Of a stretch of DNA of 64,000 nucleotides, positions 46,675 through 56,440 are shown piece after piece; the first letter of the stretch is position 1; the number at the start of each line of letters is the position of its first letter. This DNA comes from Lewinella sp041392765 (GTDB lineage Bacteria; Bacteroidota; Bacteroidia; Chitinophagales; Saprospiraceae). The notes below the pieces were generated by a model that had not been told where the DNA came from, searched no databases, and worked only from the letters and a program-made list of their open reading frames with translations. The position numbers were made by a program, and so were the translations under genes. The stretch covers positions 56,229-120,228 of the forward strand of contig JAWKLL010000015.1 of the NCBI GenBank assembly GCA_041392765.1. The letters run 5' to 3'.

Positions 46675-48465
46675 ATGAATTACCGTATTGCATACTGGCT
46701 ACTCGGTATTTTTTCATTCATATTTGGTATAGACAGTAGCCATGCACAACAATGGGAATTGCAAATATTACTCCTTGATGCGGATGCTACAACATTAGCA
46801 AAAATAGTTTCTTGGCCAAAGCCACAGCAACCTGATTCACTTTCAGCCCTACTAGCAATGGATACATGGATAGAGGAACTACACAAAACAGGCTATGCAG
46901 AAGCATCCGTGGACAGTGTCATTTGCCAAAAAAACAAGTGCACCGCGCTGGTACATACGGGTTCTTTCTTGCGGTGGGCTTATATAAGTGCGGGCAACGT
47001 TCCATCCTCATGGTTGGATAAAGCTGGTTTTCGGCCTCGGCAGTTTCACGAAAAACCCTTTGTTTCAACGGAAATTGCTGCCGTAAAAAGACGTATTCTT
47101 CAACAAGCAGTTAATAGTGGTTATCCTTTCGCCCAAATTTATTTGGACAGTATCCAGCAGTTACCAACTGGAGCGATTACGGCCATTTGGCACATAGAGA
47201 AAGGGAGACTTGTTTATTTCGATGATATAGTTTGGGAAGGCGAGGTCAAGATAAGCCCTATTTTTTTAGCTACTTATACAGGCATCAAAAAAGGGGATGT
47301 TTACAACGAGTCGTTGGTGCAGCGGTTGCCGCAACGCCTGCGCTCTTTGTCTTTTATACAGTTAAAGCAATCGCCACAAGTACAGTTTATTGGCGATAGA
47401 GCTAGGATAGTGGCCGCACTTTCGCCGCGCAAGGCCAGCCGTTTTGATTTTTTGATAGGGGTTTTGCCCAATAGCAACCAAACGGGCAAGTTATTAGTGA
47501 CGGCTCAATTGGATGCAGCCATATCTAATGCGCTTGGGAAGGGAGAGTATATAGGTATTGCTTTTGAACAACTACGCCCTCTAACGCAACAATTGGCCAT
47601 TGACGTGCGCTATCCGTATCTCCTAGATATACCCTTTGGAATTGATGGTAGTTTAGGTATTTACAAAAGAGACACCAATTTTCTCAACCTCCATTGGGAA
47701 TTGGGAATTCGGTATGTGCCGGAGGGGGATCGCTCCTTCAAAGCGTTTTGGGAACAATCGCGTACCGACCTATTAAGCATCGATAGTGTTCGCATCGCAG
47801 CGTCTATGCGGTTGCCAGATACGCTGGATGTTACCCGACAGTTTTACGGCGTGGAATGGCAACAGCAGCGATTAGACTACCGCTTCAATCCGCGCAGTGG
47901 ATGGGATTGGATGATAAGTGTTGCCATAGGCACCAAAAAAGTACGGCTTAACAGCCAAATTACAGCCATTGGTTTGGAATCATTGTATAATGAGTTGCAG
48001 CTCAATAGCAAGCAAATGAATATGCAAGTAGCTGTTGCCCGATTCCAACCGTTAGGGGTTAATAGCACATTGAAGATAAAATTTGAGGGCAGTGCGCTTT
48101 GGGCCAGCGAGCCAATTTTGATTAATGAACAGTTTAGGATTGGAGGAAATCAACTGCTTCGCGGGTTTGATGAAGAGTCTGTTTTTGCTGCACGTTATGG
48201 GGTAGGCACCATGGAGTATAGGTATCTGCTGGGTGGTAATGCATTTTTTTACTTGTTTTTGGACGGCGCACTTACAGATGCTGCTGCGTATGGTAGTGAT
48301 GTTTCCTTGCGTTCCCCAAAGACATACATCGGAACAGGTGTTGGCATTACTTTTGAAACCAACGCCGGTTTATTTGGGATCAGTACGGCTATTGGCAAAA
48401 TCGACAGAGATGCATTCGACTTTCGAGCGCCTAAAATACACTTTGGCTATGTGAGTTTGTTTTGA
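46675..48465 (+). CDS. Omp85/BamA-TamA-like outer-membrane protein
   Basis: 596 residues from ATG 46675, which begins the signal peptide MNYRIAYWLLGIFSFIFGID. The N-terminal half has about two or three POTRA-like segments (residues 55-270; YAEASVDSVICQKNKCTALV; RLVYFDDIVWEGEVKISPIF). The C-terminal beta-barrel includes FRIGGNQLLRGFDEESVFA with the loop-6 RGF motif of Omp85 proteins and ends in an aromatic strand IHFGYVSLF. It is shorter than BamA and stands alone, so a TamA-like or lineage-specific insertase or transporter is likely. Confidence 0.85.
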   Translation: MNYRIAYWLLGIFSFIFGIDSSHAQQWELQILLLDADATTLAKIVSWPKPQQPDSLSALLAMDTWIEELHKTGYAEASVDSVICQKNKCTALVHTGSFLRWAYISAGNVPSSWLDKAGFRPRQFHEKPFVSTEIAAVKRRILQQAVNSGYPFAQIYLDSIQQLPTGAITAIWHIEKGRLVYFDDIVWEGEVKISPIFLATYTGIKKGDVYNESLVQRLPQRLRSLSFIQLKQSPQVQFIGDRARIVAALSPRKASRFDFLIGVLPNSNQTGKLLVTAQLDAAISNALGKGEYIGIAFEQLRPLTQQLAIDVRYPYLLDIPFGIDGSLGIYKRDTNFLNLHWELGIRYVPEGDRSFKAFWEQSRTDLLSIDSVRIAASMRLPDTLDVTRQFYGVEWQQQRLDYRFNPRSGWDWMISVAIGTKKVRLNSQITAIGLESLYNELQLNSKQMNMQVAVARFQPLGVNSTLKIKFEGSALWASEPILINEQFRIGGNQLLRGFDEESVFAARYGVGTMEYRYLLGGNAFFYLFLDGALTDAAAYGSDVSLRSPKTYIGTGVGITFETNAGLFGISTAIGKIDRDAFDFRAPKIHFGYVSLF

Positions 48466-48636
48466 TTTAAAACAAAGACCTTTGTGCACGTGGTTGATTT
48501 ATAGATAATTACAAAAAAAACTTGTTTCATAGCTTTAGAGAGGTAGCTCGTGTAAAAAATACACTAAACCTCACGTTAAGCATCTATTTTTCACTACCTT
48601 GCTGCCCGATTATATTCGCCGTACTACCACAGGTAA

Positions 48637-48644
48637 TATTTTTG
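48637..48644 (+). promoter_or_regulatory. Promoter -7 box at the Nudix regulator gene
   Basis: TATTTTTG fits TAnnTTTG but ends only 4 bases before the ATG at 48649, implying a nearly leaderless transcript or a later start. Confidence 0.4.
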
Positions 48645-48648
48645 TTGC

Positions 48649-49425
48649 ATGGGAGAAGATAAGCCGAAAAAGTTGATTAAGGATCTCAATACCTATTTCA
48701 AGTCAGCGTTCACCGTTGACAACGTGATTTTCGGGTTTGATGAGGGTGATTTAAAAATACTGTTGATCAAACGCCAGGAAGAGCCATATACTGATCACTG
48801 GGCGTTGCCTGGCTACTTCGTTCTACCTGATGAAGACCTCAATACCGCAGCACAACGCGTACTCAAGAAATTGGCGGGCTTGGATAATGTGTATTTGGAG
48901 CAGGTGAAATCGTTCGGTGCAGTGGATCGACACCCTTTCGGGCGTGTTATTACCGTGGCATATTTTGCGCTTATTAAAATAGCCGACTTCGCACCGCGCC
49001 CTGACAAGGACGTGGCTGGTGAAGTCCGGTGGTTTAATGTAAAAGATGTGCCACAGTTAGACTTGGCCTTCGACCACGAAGAAATGATTCAGGAGTGTTT
49101 TAGTAAACTCAAGAGAGAGGTTCGTATCCGTCCGGTAGGATTTGAGCTACTCCCGCCAAAGTTTACCTTGACAGAACTACAGCATCTATATGAAGCCATT
49201 CTTGAAACAGAATTGGATAAGCGGAATTTTCGCAAAAAAATATTATCCATGAACCTGTTGATAGATTTGGAAGAAATGCAAGAAGGAGTAGCGCACCGCC
49301 CCGCCAAGCTATATGAGTTCGACGGCCAGAAATACGAGGAATTCCTACAAGAAGGATTTTCGTTTGAAGTAAAGGAAAGTAAGCGGAAAGATAATACTCG
49401 TCCGTCTATGCCGGCTTTTAATTAA
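48649..49425 (+). CDS. Nudix-domain transcription regulator (NrtR/AraR-like)
   Basis: 258 residues. The N-terminal Nudix fold (about 18-150) lacks a working Nudix box: after Gly55 and Glu62 the REUxEE part reads RVLKKL (70-75), so the metal-binding glutamates are gone. The C-terminal part (FELLPPKFTLTELQHLYEAI then LETELDKRNFRKKIL) is the winged helix of NrtR/AraR-type regulators, in which the dead Nudix domain senses ADP-ribose or sugar ligands. No sugar or NAD operon is adjacent (nadA is 6 kb away). The stop abuts that of the convergent gene at 49426. Confidence 0.9.
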   Translation: MGEDKPKKLIKDLNTYFKSAFTVDNVIFGFDEGDLKILLIKRQEEPYTDHWALPGYFVLPDEDLNTAAQRVLKKLAGLDNVYLEQVKSFGAVDRHPFGRVITVAYFALIKIADFAPRPDKDVAGEVRWFNVKDVPQLDLAFDHEEMIQECFSKLKREVRIRPVGFELLPPKFTLTELQHLYEAILETELDKRNFRKKILSMNLLIDLEEMQEGVAHRPAKLYEFDGQKYEEFLQEGFSFEVKESKRKDNTRPSMPAFN

Positions 49426-50208
49426 TTACCACTCCCGCCCCGCAGCATCCATGAGTATAATGTGAATAGCTCCGGTAGCGCTGGCTCGTGCATTTTCCAA
49501 CCAAGAAGATAGTTCCTCATCTCCTCCTGTATATCTAAATTTGAATGGGAGTACATTGAATGGAGGCATATCTTTTACAACTAATTGGGTGTCATTATTC
49601 AACACCTCAAAGTAGCCATAGTAGCCGTCCACTAAGGGCAATTCCCCACTCATAGCTGCTAACTCGTTTTTAATACCGAGTGCTTGCGTTCGCTCATCGA
49701 TAGTTTCGTAAGTGATATATCCCCAGAGGGTATTAGCGGGTACGCGCCGCAGTTCTTCATGCACCCAGCGAATGCCTTCTTGGGTATCCATCTCGACGCG
49801 GAAATAATTAGGTGTTATGATTAAGTTGCCACTATTAACGACCACATCCTGAATATCTACATTAAGGTGGTAGGTGCCAGGGGCTAAATCGTGCATCATT
49901 TCCCCCCCCTGTGCGGGTGCTTGACCCGGATCACAAACCTCAGGATCCAGAATGTCGTACACACGTAAGTTTAGTGCTTGGTCTGTTCGGGTTTGCTCTG
50001 TCAATATTTGACTGTTGAGGCAATCCTCTAGTTCTGTAGTTGATATTTGAATTTCTAGCCCTGTGCCGTTAGTAGCCGCTAGATTTTCCCATAAATCAAA
50101 AGTAAACTCCTGATCTAATACAGGAATAATAATGGGGTCGTTAAGTTTTTCCAAATTACACGAGGCCGAAAACCACGCGATAGGTGGTAATAGGAGTAAG
50201 AGTTTCAT
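49426..50208 (-). CDS. Lipoprotein of unknown function
   Basis: 260 residues from ATG 50208 (MKLLLLLPPIAWFSASC, a clear lipoprotein signal); ATG 50220 would add four residues. The mature chain looks beta-rich (APGTYHLNVDIQDVVVNSGN; YHL and PNYFRVEMD), with an alpha segment near 190-215. No family recognised. Probably outer-membrane or surface-attached. Confidence 0.65.
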   Translation of the reverse strand: MKLLLLLPPIAWFSASCNLEKLNDPIIIPVLDQEFTFDLWENLAATNGTGLEIQISTTELEDCLNSQILTEQTRTDQALNLRVYDILDPEVCDPGQAPAQGGEMMHDLAPGTYHLNVDIQDVVVNSGNLIITPNYFRVEMDTQEGIRWVHEELRRVPANTLWGYITYETIDERTQALGIKNELAAMSGELPLVDGYYGYFEVLNNDTQLVVKDMPPFNVLPFKFRYTGGDEELSSWLENARASATGAIHIILMDAAGREW

Positions 50209-50395
50209 TTTTGGGGACATATACACAAACTTTGATGCTTCTTCTTGCAAACGATACGAGACGGGTGTTATGCTGCCTGACAGCACCGTTTTATTTTTGT
50301 AACTACTTGTTTTTACAAAAAAAGCAAATTTACATAGAGGTTGTTAGCTTAATTGGAAACAAGTTCTTATTTGGAGAACATCCTGTGTTATTGGA

Positions 50396-52393
50396 TTATT
50401 GGTGAACCACTTCAAATTCCGTTCGTCGGTTAACTTGACGAGATGCTGCATCCTGATTGGGTACTAACGGGCGGCTGTCACCGAATCCTTGATACTGTAG
50501 CCGTTCGGGCTGGATGCCCTGTGCTATCAGCCAGTCATATACGGCTTTTGCTCGGTTTTCGCTCAACGCTATGTTATCGGCTTCACTGCCTATATCGTCT
50601 GTGTGTCCATTGATGCGGATGTGCATTTGTGGATGTTGTTGCAAAAGTGTTAGCAGCACTTGTAATTCTCCTAATGCTGATGGCAGTAAAGCCGATGATC
50701 CCGTATCAAAGCGTACGTTTTTCATTACCACAGGTTGGGTAGGCTTTTCGCTTTGCTGGGGCGCAATGGGTTGAAGCAAAATGTCCAAGTTAAAAGGAGC
50801 TGCCCAAGAACCATGGCTCAGTTCAAAACGGTCGGAATAGAAAAGATAGCCCTCCTTGGTAATATGCAAGGGGTAATCTGTGCCCGCTGGGAGTACTACG
50901 AGGAAAGAACCATCCGAAGCGCTCATTCTTTTGAATGAAGAGGATTCTCCTTCCACGACGATCATCGCACCGTGTACTGGCTGTTGCGTGGAGGCATCCA
51001 AGATTAGGCCTTTTACATACGTGACGGGGTTTGGCTGAGCATCTTGATGCAGCGGAAATTGGTAAATATCCAAGTTGAGCGAACTGCCAGCTACGGTGTT
51101 CTTGTTGGTGGTGTAGTAGGCTGTTTGTCCATCGGTACTTACTACGAGTGCGCCCTCTGTCGCAGCGGTATTGATGGGGTAGCCTATATTCTGTGGGGGC
51201 AGCCACTGCCCATTGTGGCGTTTACTCAAAAAGAGATCAAAATCGCCCAAGCCGGGATGTCCGTCCGACATGAAATACAGCGTTTGCCCATCGGCATGTA
51301 GGAAGGGCGCTTCTTCGTTACCGGGTGTGTTGATAGTTGATCCAGCATTGATGGGGTTTTCCCAATACCCGTCTGGCCGACGGCGGCTGTACCAAATATC
51401 CATACCGCCTTGCCCACCAGGTCGATCGCTGGCAAACCACAGTTCATCCGCATTGGCAGACAGGCTCGGCTGGGTATCTTTGTAAGCACTGTTCAAGGGT
51501 GTTGCAGCATGGTGAATATTGCCCCATTGATTGCCGTCGCGGCGAATATAGTAAAGGTCACAACTGCCATACGTGTCGGGGCGATTGCAACCTGTAAAAA
51601 ACAGCAACTGCCCATCGGCAGATATACTCTGTGCGCCTTCGTTTAATGGGCTATTGATGGAGGTAAGGGGCTGTCCTTGTGTCCAATGACCAGATTCGTC
51701 TAAGGAACTATAATAAAAGTCTTCATGCCCTGCGTAATTCACGGTGTAGATCAACAATTGCCCGTCTGCGGTGAAGGCTGGTTGGTATTCTTTGCTAGGC
51801 GTATTGATTTTATTGCCCAAAGAAACAGGGTCGAAGGGTACGGGGTTGGCTTTTAGCAATGCGCCCGTTTTTGCTTGTTCAAGGTATTTTTCTACCGTGG
51901 CTCTTTTTCGATCATTGGGTTTTGCCTTGTCCAACCAAGTTTGAAAATGCGGGAGTGCCTCACTGTATTTTTCTTGTTTGAGTTCTGTGATGCCTAATAA
52001 ATACCAAGCGGGCAGAAAATAGTCGGGAGCCAACTGAAGTGCCTGTTCGTAATCATTTTCGGCCTTATCAAAAGCAGCTCGATCGGTGTGAACTTGCGCT
52101 CTGAAAAATAAGGCATCTATGGCATTAGGAGCATTGGACAATAACTCGGACAAGGTTGCGGCGGCGGCATCCCACTCCTGCATGCGAGCATGAGCCTCTG
52201 CGGCTGCATACATTTTTTGCTGCTTCTTGCTGAATGTTTCTTTCAGTAAGGGAGTCTGCGCCCGTAATTCGCAGGTATTAAAAGAAAGTGCTAGTAACGC
52301 GAATATCCATAGCAGATGCCTTGCATTGGCCAATAGCAACCAACGGGTTACTCTTTGGATAGTTAGCCTTACCTCGTATCCCTTGTATGACAT
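50396..52393 (-). CDS. PorE-like protein: TPR, PD40 beta-propeller, carboxypeptidase regulatory domain, OmpA
   Basis: 665 residues from ATG 52393; upstream codons fall in repeat D2. After an export signal (about 22-45), TPR helices cover 60-170 (AFDKAENDYEQALQLAP), PD40/WD40-like blades 185-460 (repeated ADGQLLIYT, ADGQTLYFMSD type), a carboxypeptidase-like regulatory beta domain 470-550 and an OmpA peptidoglycan-binding domain 560-665 (INGHTDDIGSEADNIALSEN). This domain order is that of PorE of the type IX secretion system, which links the complex to the cell wall, but paralogues are common. Confidence 0.85.
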   Translation of the reverse strand: MSYKGYEVRLTIQRVTRWLLLANARHLLWIFALLALSFNTCELRAQTPLLKETFSKKQQKMYAAAEAHARMQEWDAAAATLSELLSNAPNAIDALFFRAQVHTDRAAFDKAENDYEQALQLAPDYFLPAWYLLGITELKQEKYSEALPHFQTWLDKAKPNDRKRATVEKYLEQAKTGALLKANPVPFDPVSLGNKINTPSKEYQPAFTADGQLLIYTVNYAGHEDFYYSSLDESGHWTQGQPLTSINSPLNEGAQSISADGQLLFFTGCNRPDTYGSCDLYYIRRDGNQWGNIHHAATPLNSAYKDTQPSLSANADELWFASDRPGGQGGMDIWYSRRRPDGYWENPINAGSTINTPGNEEAPFLHADGQTLYFMSDGHPGLGDFDLFLSKRHNGQWLPPQNIGYPINTAATEGALVVSTDGQTAYYTTNKNTVAGSSLNLDIYQFPLHQDAQPNPVTYVKGLILDASTQQPVHGAMIVVEGESSSFKRMSASDGSFLVVLPAGTDYPLHITKEGYLFYSDRFELSHGSWAAPFNLDILLQPIAPQQSEKPTQPVVMKNVRFDTGSSALLPSALGELQVLLTLLQQHPQMHIRINGHTDDIGSEADNIALSENRAKAVYDWLIAQGIQPERLQYQGFGDSRPLVPNQDAASRQVNRRTEFEVVHQ

Positions 52394-52409
52394 ATTTGAG
52401 GAATATTTT

Positions 52410-52588
52410 TGGTTCTTTGACAAATTTAGTGGTCGTACTGGGCTAGCGATCTCGGCAAAAGGCCGAGACAAGTTGTGCAGCAGTGGCAGCTTTTAGCTGA
52501 CAGACCCGGGTTTGCCGGGGCCGAGCGAGTAGCGAGCTGCGAAACGTAGCGACCCGAAGGGAAGCCTCCACTAAAAAAGTCAAAGAAC
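52410..52588. repeat. TIR-bounded intergenic element, family D copy 2
   Basis: Ends GGTTCTTTGACAAATTTAGTGG-like (split here: GGTTCTTTGAC and TTTAGTGG) and their inverse CCACT...GTCAAAGAAC at 52568-52588. Several internal hairpins, for example CTCGGCAAAAGGCCGAG at 52451-52467. Confidence 0.75.
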
Positions 52589-52638
52589 TATATTTTTACT
52601 TAAACGGGGCAAAGAAGGGATTATTGGAAAGCGATGGG

Positions 52639-55248
52639 TCAATCCAACTTTCCAGCTACGACAAAAGGATGCTTTTCGCGAATGACGTCCCCTTCTGGCG
52701 TAAAAATTTCAGCAAAAAGAATGTATATGCCGATAGGCGCACGCTTCGATTCATTTGTTACCCCATCCCACAGGAAGGTGCCGGTGCCCGGTAATAATGC
52801 TAAGCGATTAGGGGTATAAATAAGGCGGCCTTGGGTGTCAAAAATGTAAAATTGCCCAACGTAACCCGCGTTGGGGGTTTCGTAAAAAACTTCCAACACG
52901 TCCTCAAATCCGTCTCCATCCGGCGAGAAAGTGGCTCGTTGAAAACGTAGGAAGTCTGCCCCCGTTTCGGGTTGCCCATCCCTAAATTGGCTGTTTTGCC
53001 CGGTAGGCGTGGCATATCCCACGGAAGATGCCGCCGAGTGCCAATTACCTTCGTTCTGGCTAGCTTGGTCGGGACGCAACCGCTCTAAACTGACACCGTT
53101 TTTGTCACTCAACAAGGCATTGTGCCAGTCATCCGTGTAGTTGAGGGAGTCTAGCACTTCAAAAGCGGCATTCAAAATGGTGAGGTTGCCCTCGTCGTCG
53201 GGCAAGGAGGGCAGTTCGTTTTCCAACAGGTTGGCGGGGTGAGGCACGGTATAATTACTGAGGATATTCGCAGGGTCTGGCGTTAGAACGACCCAAGAAT
53301 CAGGAAGCACCACAAAATCCTGTTCTACCACCGTCCCCACCGTACCTGAAGTGATGGCATTATTGCGTAGGCGCAATCCCGATAGGGAGACTAATCGCGG
53401 GCCTGGGTTGTAAAGCTCCACAAAATCTACCCCTCCTGTAAAAGGGTTAAACAGCAGCTCATTAATAATAAGATCGCCAGGCTGGGGACTGACGGCCAAT
53501 CCTACGAAAGCGGTGGATGCTTCACTACTATTATTGCCGAGGCAATCGCGGATGCCGGGTAGCACACGTACTTCATATACAACATTTTCAGCAAGGGGTG
53601 TACTCAAAAAGAGGGTTACCGATTGCCGATCTGCATGTAGGAGGGCATCACCGATGGTCACAGCAGGGGAAAGTTGAACAAAATCAATCCACTCCAAGCT
53701 GCTATCTAAAACATCGTCAAAGGTAAGCGTAATGGTGGTGGCATCATTGGCAAAAGCCCTTAGCAGACTGGGGGGTGCAGTCTCTGTACTTTGCCCCCAA
53801 ATGGCGTTCTGTTGCCCAGGCGTTCCACCTGCTTGCGCTAAGCTGGCACCCCAATTACCGGGGCAATCATTAGGTGCATCCAAGCCAATGAGTTCCAAGC
53901 TATACCCCCCCGCTGCACGTAAATCATCCCTAAACCAAGATGCGTCATATACGAGACTCACTAAGACAGTGCCGTCGGCAGCTGCTAAAAGGAGGTCATC
54001 ACCTCCGTTTGTCAAGGCAGGGAAAGATGGAACGCCTACTGCCAACCCATTCACGCCCAAATCTGCTTCTGCATCGGTAGGGCAAAGCGTTAGGTAGGTT
54101 TGTGGTAGCAACACGATATCTGGCAATGCGCGAGGTGTGCTCCCCGTACTAATGGTGACACCTCCCAATTGAAGGGGCTTATTGCTGGTGTTTAATATTT
54201 CCACATATTCGGCATCAGGCAGCCCCACTACGGGGGTGGGGTCGGGAAAAATTTCGGTAATCCAAAGGTCGCCGGGAACAGGTAATTCTGGTAATAAAAA
54301 TTGGAAAGGGAGTTCTTGCGTAAGTGATACGTTGCCCGCTATATCGCTAAGCCCAGATACAAGCAGCGAATACGAGGAGAAATTGGTGAAAACAGTGGAA
54401 AAATTAACGACTAATCTGCTTCTATCTACTCCGTCGAAGGTTACGTTTTGTGCCACACCAATACCATTATCCACTAGGAAATTAGCAGGATCCAGGCTGG
54501 CATCGCCTAAGGGTTCATTGCACGTTATCACAATCGACTGGGGCGATAGGGGCGATACCGATAGTGCGGCAGGTGCATCCGTGTCCACCACAATAGGATC
54601 GACCACCACATTATCGAAAAAGAAGGCCATATTTCGGGAACTGCTGTATCGGCAACCGAACCCAAAGTACAACCCCGTGGGGTAAGTAGCATCCGTGGTG
54701 GATACCTCTAAATCGTAGTCTTCACCACCTGCGTAATCCGTTTCTAACTGCCACTCCCCTGCTGTGGTACGGGTGATTTGTACACCTAATAAGACAGGTT
54801 CATTCGCAACACTTCCTGCTGCACCACTCAAGAGTAATTCACTACTAGCGCCATCTTGTCGATAGAGTTGTACGGCATCCTCTGCGCCAGATATGCCCCC
54901 GATTTTAAGAAAATACCCATTGAAGGAAGTTCCCGGCAAGGGAGGCACGTTGGTGGATAGATAGATGGTTGTGAAATTACTAGTAGAAGGAGCAAAATCA
55001 TTTTGTAGTTGCAGCCGCCAAGAAGTGGCCTCGGTCATACTGACAGGTGCCAATGCATAGAGTGTGGATGTGTTGCTGCTTGCCGGACTGCTGTCATTCA
55101 GTTGGAGCCTGCCATCTGTGATGGTAAACTTGTCCACATCCCCTTGCCAGTGTGTAGCTAAAGCAGGAGAAGAAAAGTCATCGGCGAACTGAGCTAAGAG
55201 CGATCCGCTGAGAAGGTGTAAAACGATAAAAAAAATAGTAGCTTTCAT
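52639..55248 (-). CDS. Large secreted protein with lamin-tail and Ig-like domains
   Basis: 869 residues from ATG 55248 (signal peptide MKATIFFIVLHLLSGSLLA). Order: a concanavalin-like N-terminal domain (about 20-210), an SbsA/Ig-like repeat (215-320), a lamin-tail domain (325-480; LWITEIFPDPTP, DAEYVEILNTSNKPLQLGG), a second Ig-like repeat (490-590) and second lamin-tail domain (595-730; LIINELLFNPFTGGVDFVEL), then FSPDGDGFEDVLEVFYE and a terminal beta-sandwich (GIYILFAEIFTPEGDVIREK). The end resembles gliding-associated C-terminal or FlgD-like modules, so export by the type IX system is plausible. Cargo function unknown. Confidence 0.85.
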   Translation of the reverse strand: MKATIFFIVLHLLSGSLLAQFADDFSSPALATHWQGDVDKFTITDGRLQLNDSSPASSNTSTLYALAPVSMTEATSWRLQLQNDFAPSTSNFTTIYLSTNVPPLPGTSFNGYFLKIGGISGAEDAVQLYRQDGASSELLLSGAAGSVANEPVLLGVQITRTTAGEWQLETDYAGGEDYDLEVSTTDATYPTGLYFGFGCRYSSSRNMAFFFDNVVVDPIVVDTDAPAALSVSPLSPQSIVITCNEPLGDASLDPANFLVDNGIGVAQNVTFDGVDRSRLVVNFSTVFTNFSSYSLLVSGLSDIAGNVSLTQELPFQFLLPELPVPGDLWITEIFPDPTPVVGLPDAEYVEILNTSNKPLQLGGVTISTGSTPRALPDIVLLPQTYLTLCPTDAEADLGVNGLAVGVPSFPALTNGGDDLLLAAADGTVLVSLVYDASWFRDDLRAAGGYSLELIGLDAPNDCPGNWGASLAQAGGTPGQQNAIWGQSTETAPPSLLRAFANDATTITLTFDDVLDSSLEWIDFVQLSPAVTIGDALLHADRQSVTLFLSTPLAENVVYEVRVLPGIRDCLGNNSSEASTAFVGLAVSPQPGDLIINELLFNPFTGGVDFVELYNPGPRLVSLSGLRLRNNAITSGTVGTVVEQDFVVLPDSWVVLTPDPANILSNYTVPHPANLLENELPSLPDDEGNLTILNAAFEVLDSLNYTDDWHNALLSDKNGVSLERLRPDQASQNEGNWHSAASSVGYATPTGQNSQFRDGQPETGADFLRFQRATFSPDGDGFEDVLEVFYETPNAGYVGQFYIFDTQGRLIYTPNRLALLPGTGTFLWDGVTNESKRAPIGIYILFAEIFTPEGDVIREKHPFVVAGKLD

Positions 55249-55281
55249 TGGCCAAAAATAACCAAAAAGTAGCAATGCGTT

Positions 55282-55289
55282 TATCTTTG
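55282..55289 (+). promoter_or_regulatory. asd promoter -7 box
   Basis: TATCTTTG fits TAnnTTTG, 30 bases before the ATG. Confidence 0.65.
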
Positions 55290-55319
55290 CAAGCCCAAAA
55301 TATCATAAACTTAACCTAA

Positions 55320-56318
55320 ATGAAAGTAGCAGTTGTTGGTGTAACTGGATTGGTAGGCACAGTGATGTGCAAGGTATTGGAAGAGCGCCATTTTCCAGTT
55401 ACGGAATTTTTAGCCGTAGCATCGGCACGTTCGGTGGGTAAAGAAGTCACCTTTAGTGGTAAAACCTACAGCGTCATTAGCATGGAAGATGCGGTAGCTG
55501 CTCGGCCAGATATTGCCATTTTTTCGGCAGGTGGTAGCACTTCGTTGGAGTGGGCACCAAAATTTGCAGCAGCAGGAGCCACGGTGATAGACAATTCTTC
55601 GGCTTGGCGTATGGATCCTTCCAAAAAACTAGTTGTCCCGGAAGTAAATGCCCATGTGCTAACCCCCAGCGATAAAATAATTGCGAACCCTAACTGCTCT
55701 ACCATTCAAATGGTGGTGGCACTGACGGCTTTGCAGCGCGAATATGGCATCAAAAGGCTAGTCATATCCACATACCAATCATTTACAGGTACGGGTGTGA
55801 AGGCAGTGCACCAATATGAATCGGAACGAGATGGTGTGGAACTTAGCAAAGAGGATATGGCCTACCATTACCCCATTTTTGAGAACTGTATCCCTCAGTG
55901 TGATGTATTTCTCGATAATGATTACACCAAGGAAGAGATGAAGTTGGTGCATGAAACGCGCAAAATTCTAGGAGATGACAGCATCGCCATCACAGCTACG
56001 GCGATACGCGTACCGGTACACGGGGGGCACTCCGAGTCTATTAATGTAGAACTGCGTAAGCCTTATGATATGGCCGATGTTCGCAGGTTGCTTGCCGAAA
56101 CTTCGGGCTTGATTCTTCAAGATGATCCAGCTACCTATAAATATCCCATGCCGCTTTTCGCCAAAAACAGAGATGAGGTATTTGTTGGTCGATTACGCCG
56201 GGATGAGTCTGTCGAAAATGGCTTAAATATGTGGGTGGTAGCCGATAATCTTCGCAAAGGTGCTGCCACCAACGCTGTACAAATTGGTGAATATTTGGTG
56301 GCCAATGGGTTGGTCTAA
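55320..56318 (+). CDS. asd: Aspartate-semialdehyde dehydrogenase
   Basis: 332 residues. Makes aspartate semialdehyde for lysine/diaminopimelate, threonine and methionine synthesis. NADP-binding VAVVGVTGLVGTVMCKVLEE at 3-22; catalytic Cys126 in IANPNCSTIQ; acid-base His in VPVHGGHSESI. Single gene with its own promoter and a terminator at 56366-56395. Length is normal. Confidence 0.96.
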   Translation: MKVAVVGVTGLVGTVMCKVLEERHFPVTEFLAVASARSVGKEVTFSGKTYSVISMEDAVAARPDIAIFSAGGSTSLEWAPKFAAAGATVIDNSSAWRMDPSKKLVVPEVNAHVLTPSDKIIANPNCSTIQMVVALTALQREYGIKRLVISTYQSFTGTGVKAVHQYESERDGVELSKEDMAYHYPIFENCIPQCDVFLDNDYTKEEMKLVHETRKILGDDSIAITATAIRVPVHGGHSESINVELRKPYDMADVRRLLAETSGLILQDDPATYKYPMPLFAKNRDEVFVGRLRRDESVENGLNMWVVADNLRKGAATNAVQIGEYLVANGLV

Positions 56319-56365
56319 AATCACCCTACATAACCACTAATAACAGGTGTAACTATAAAAAAATA

Positions 56366-56395
56366 GAACCCCGGAGCAACATTGCTCTGGGGTTC
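56366..56395. terminator. Terminator between asd and ssb
   Basis: GAACCCCGGAGCAA and TTGCTCTGGGGTTC form a 14-bp stem with one mismatch; A-rich upstream and convergent placement suit both genes. Confidence 0.85.
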
Positions 56396-56440
56396 ATTCA
56401 TTAGGTCAGTGTTATCAGCACTGCTTGCAACGATCCTGCT

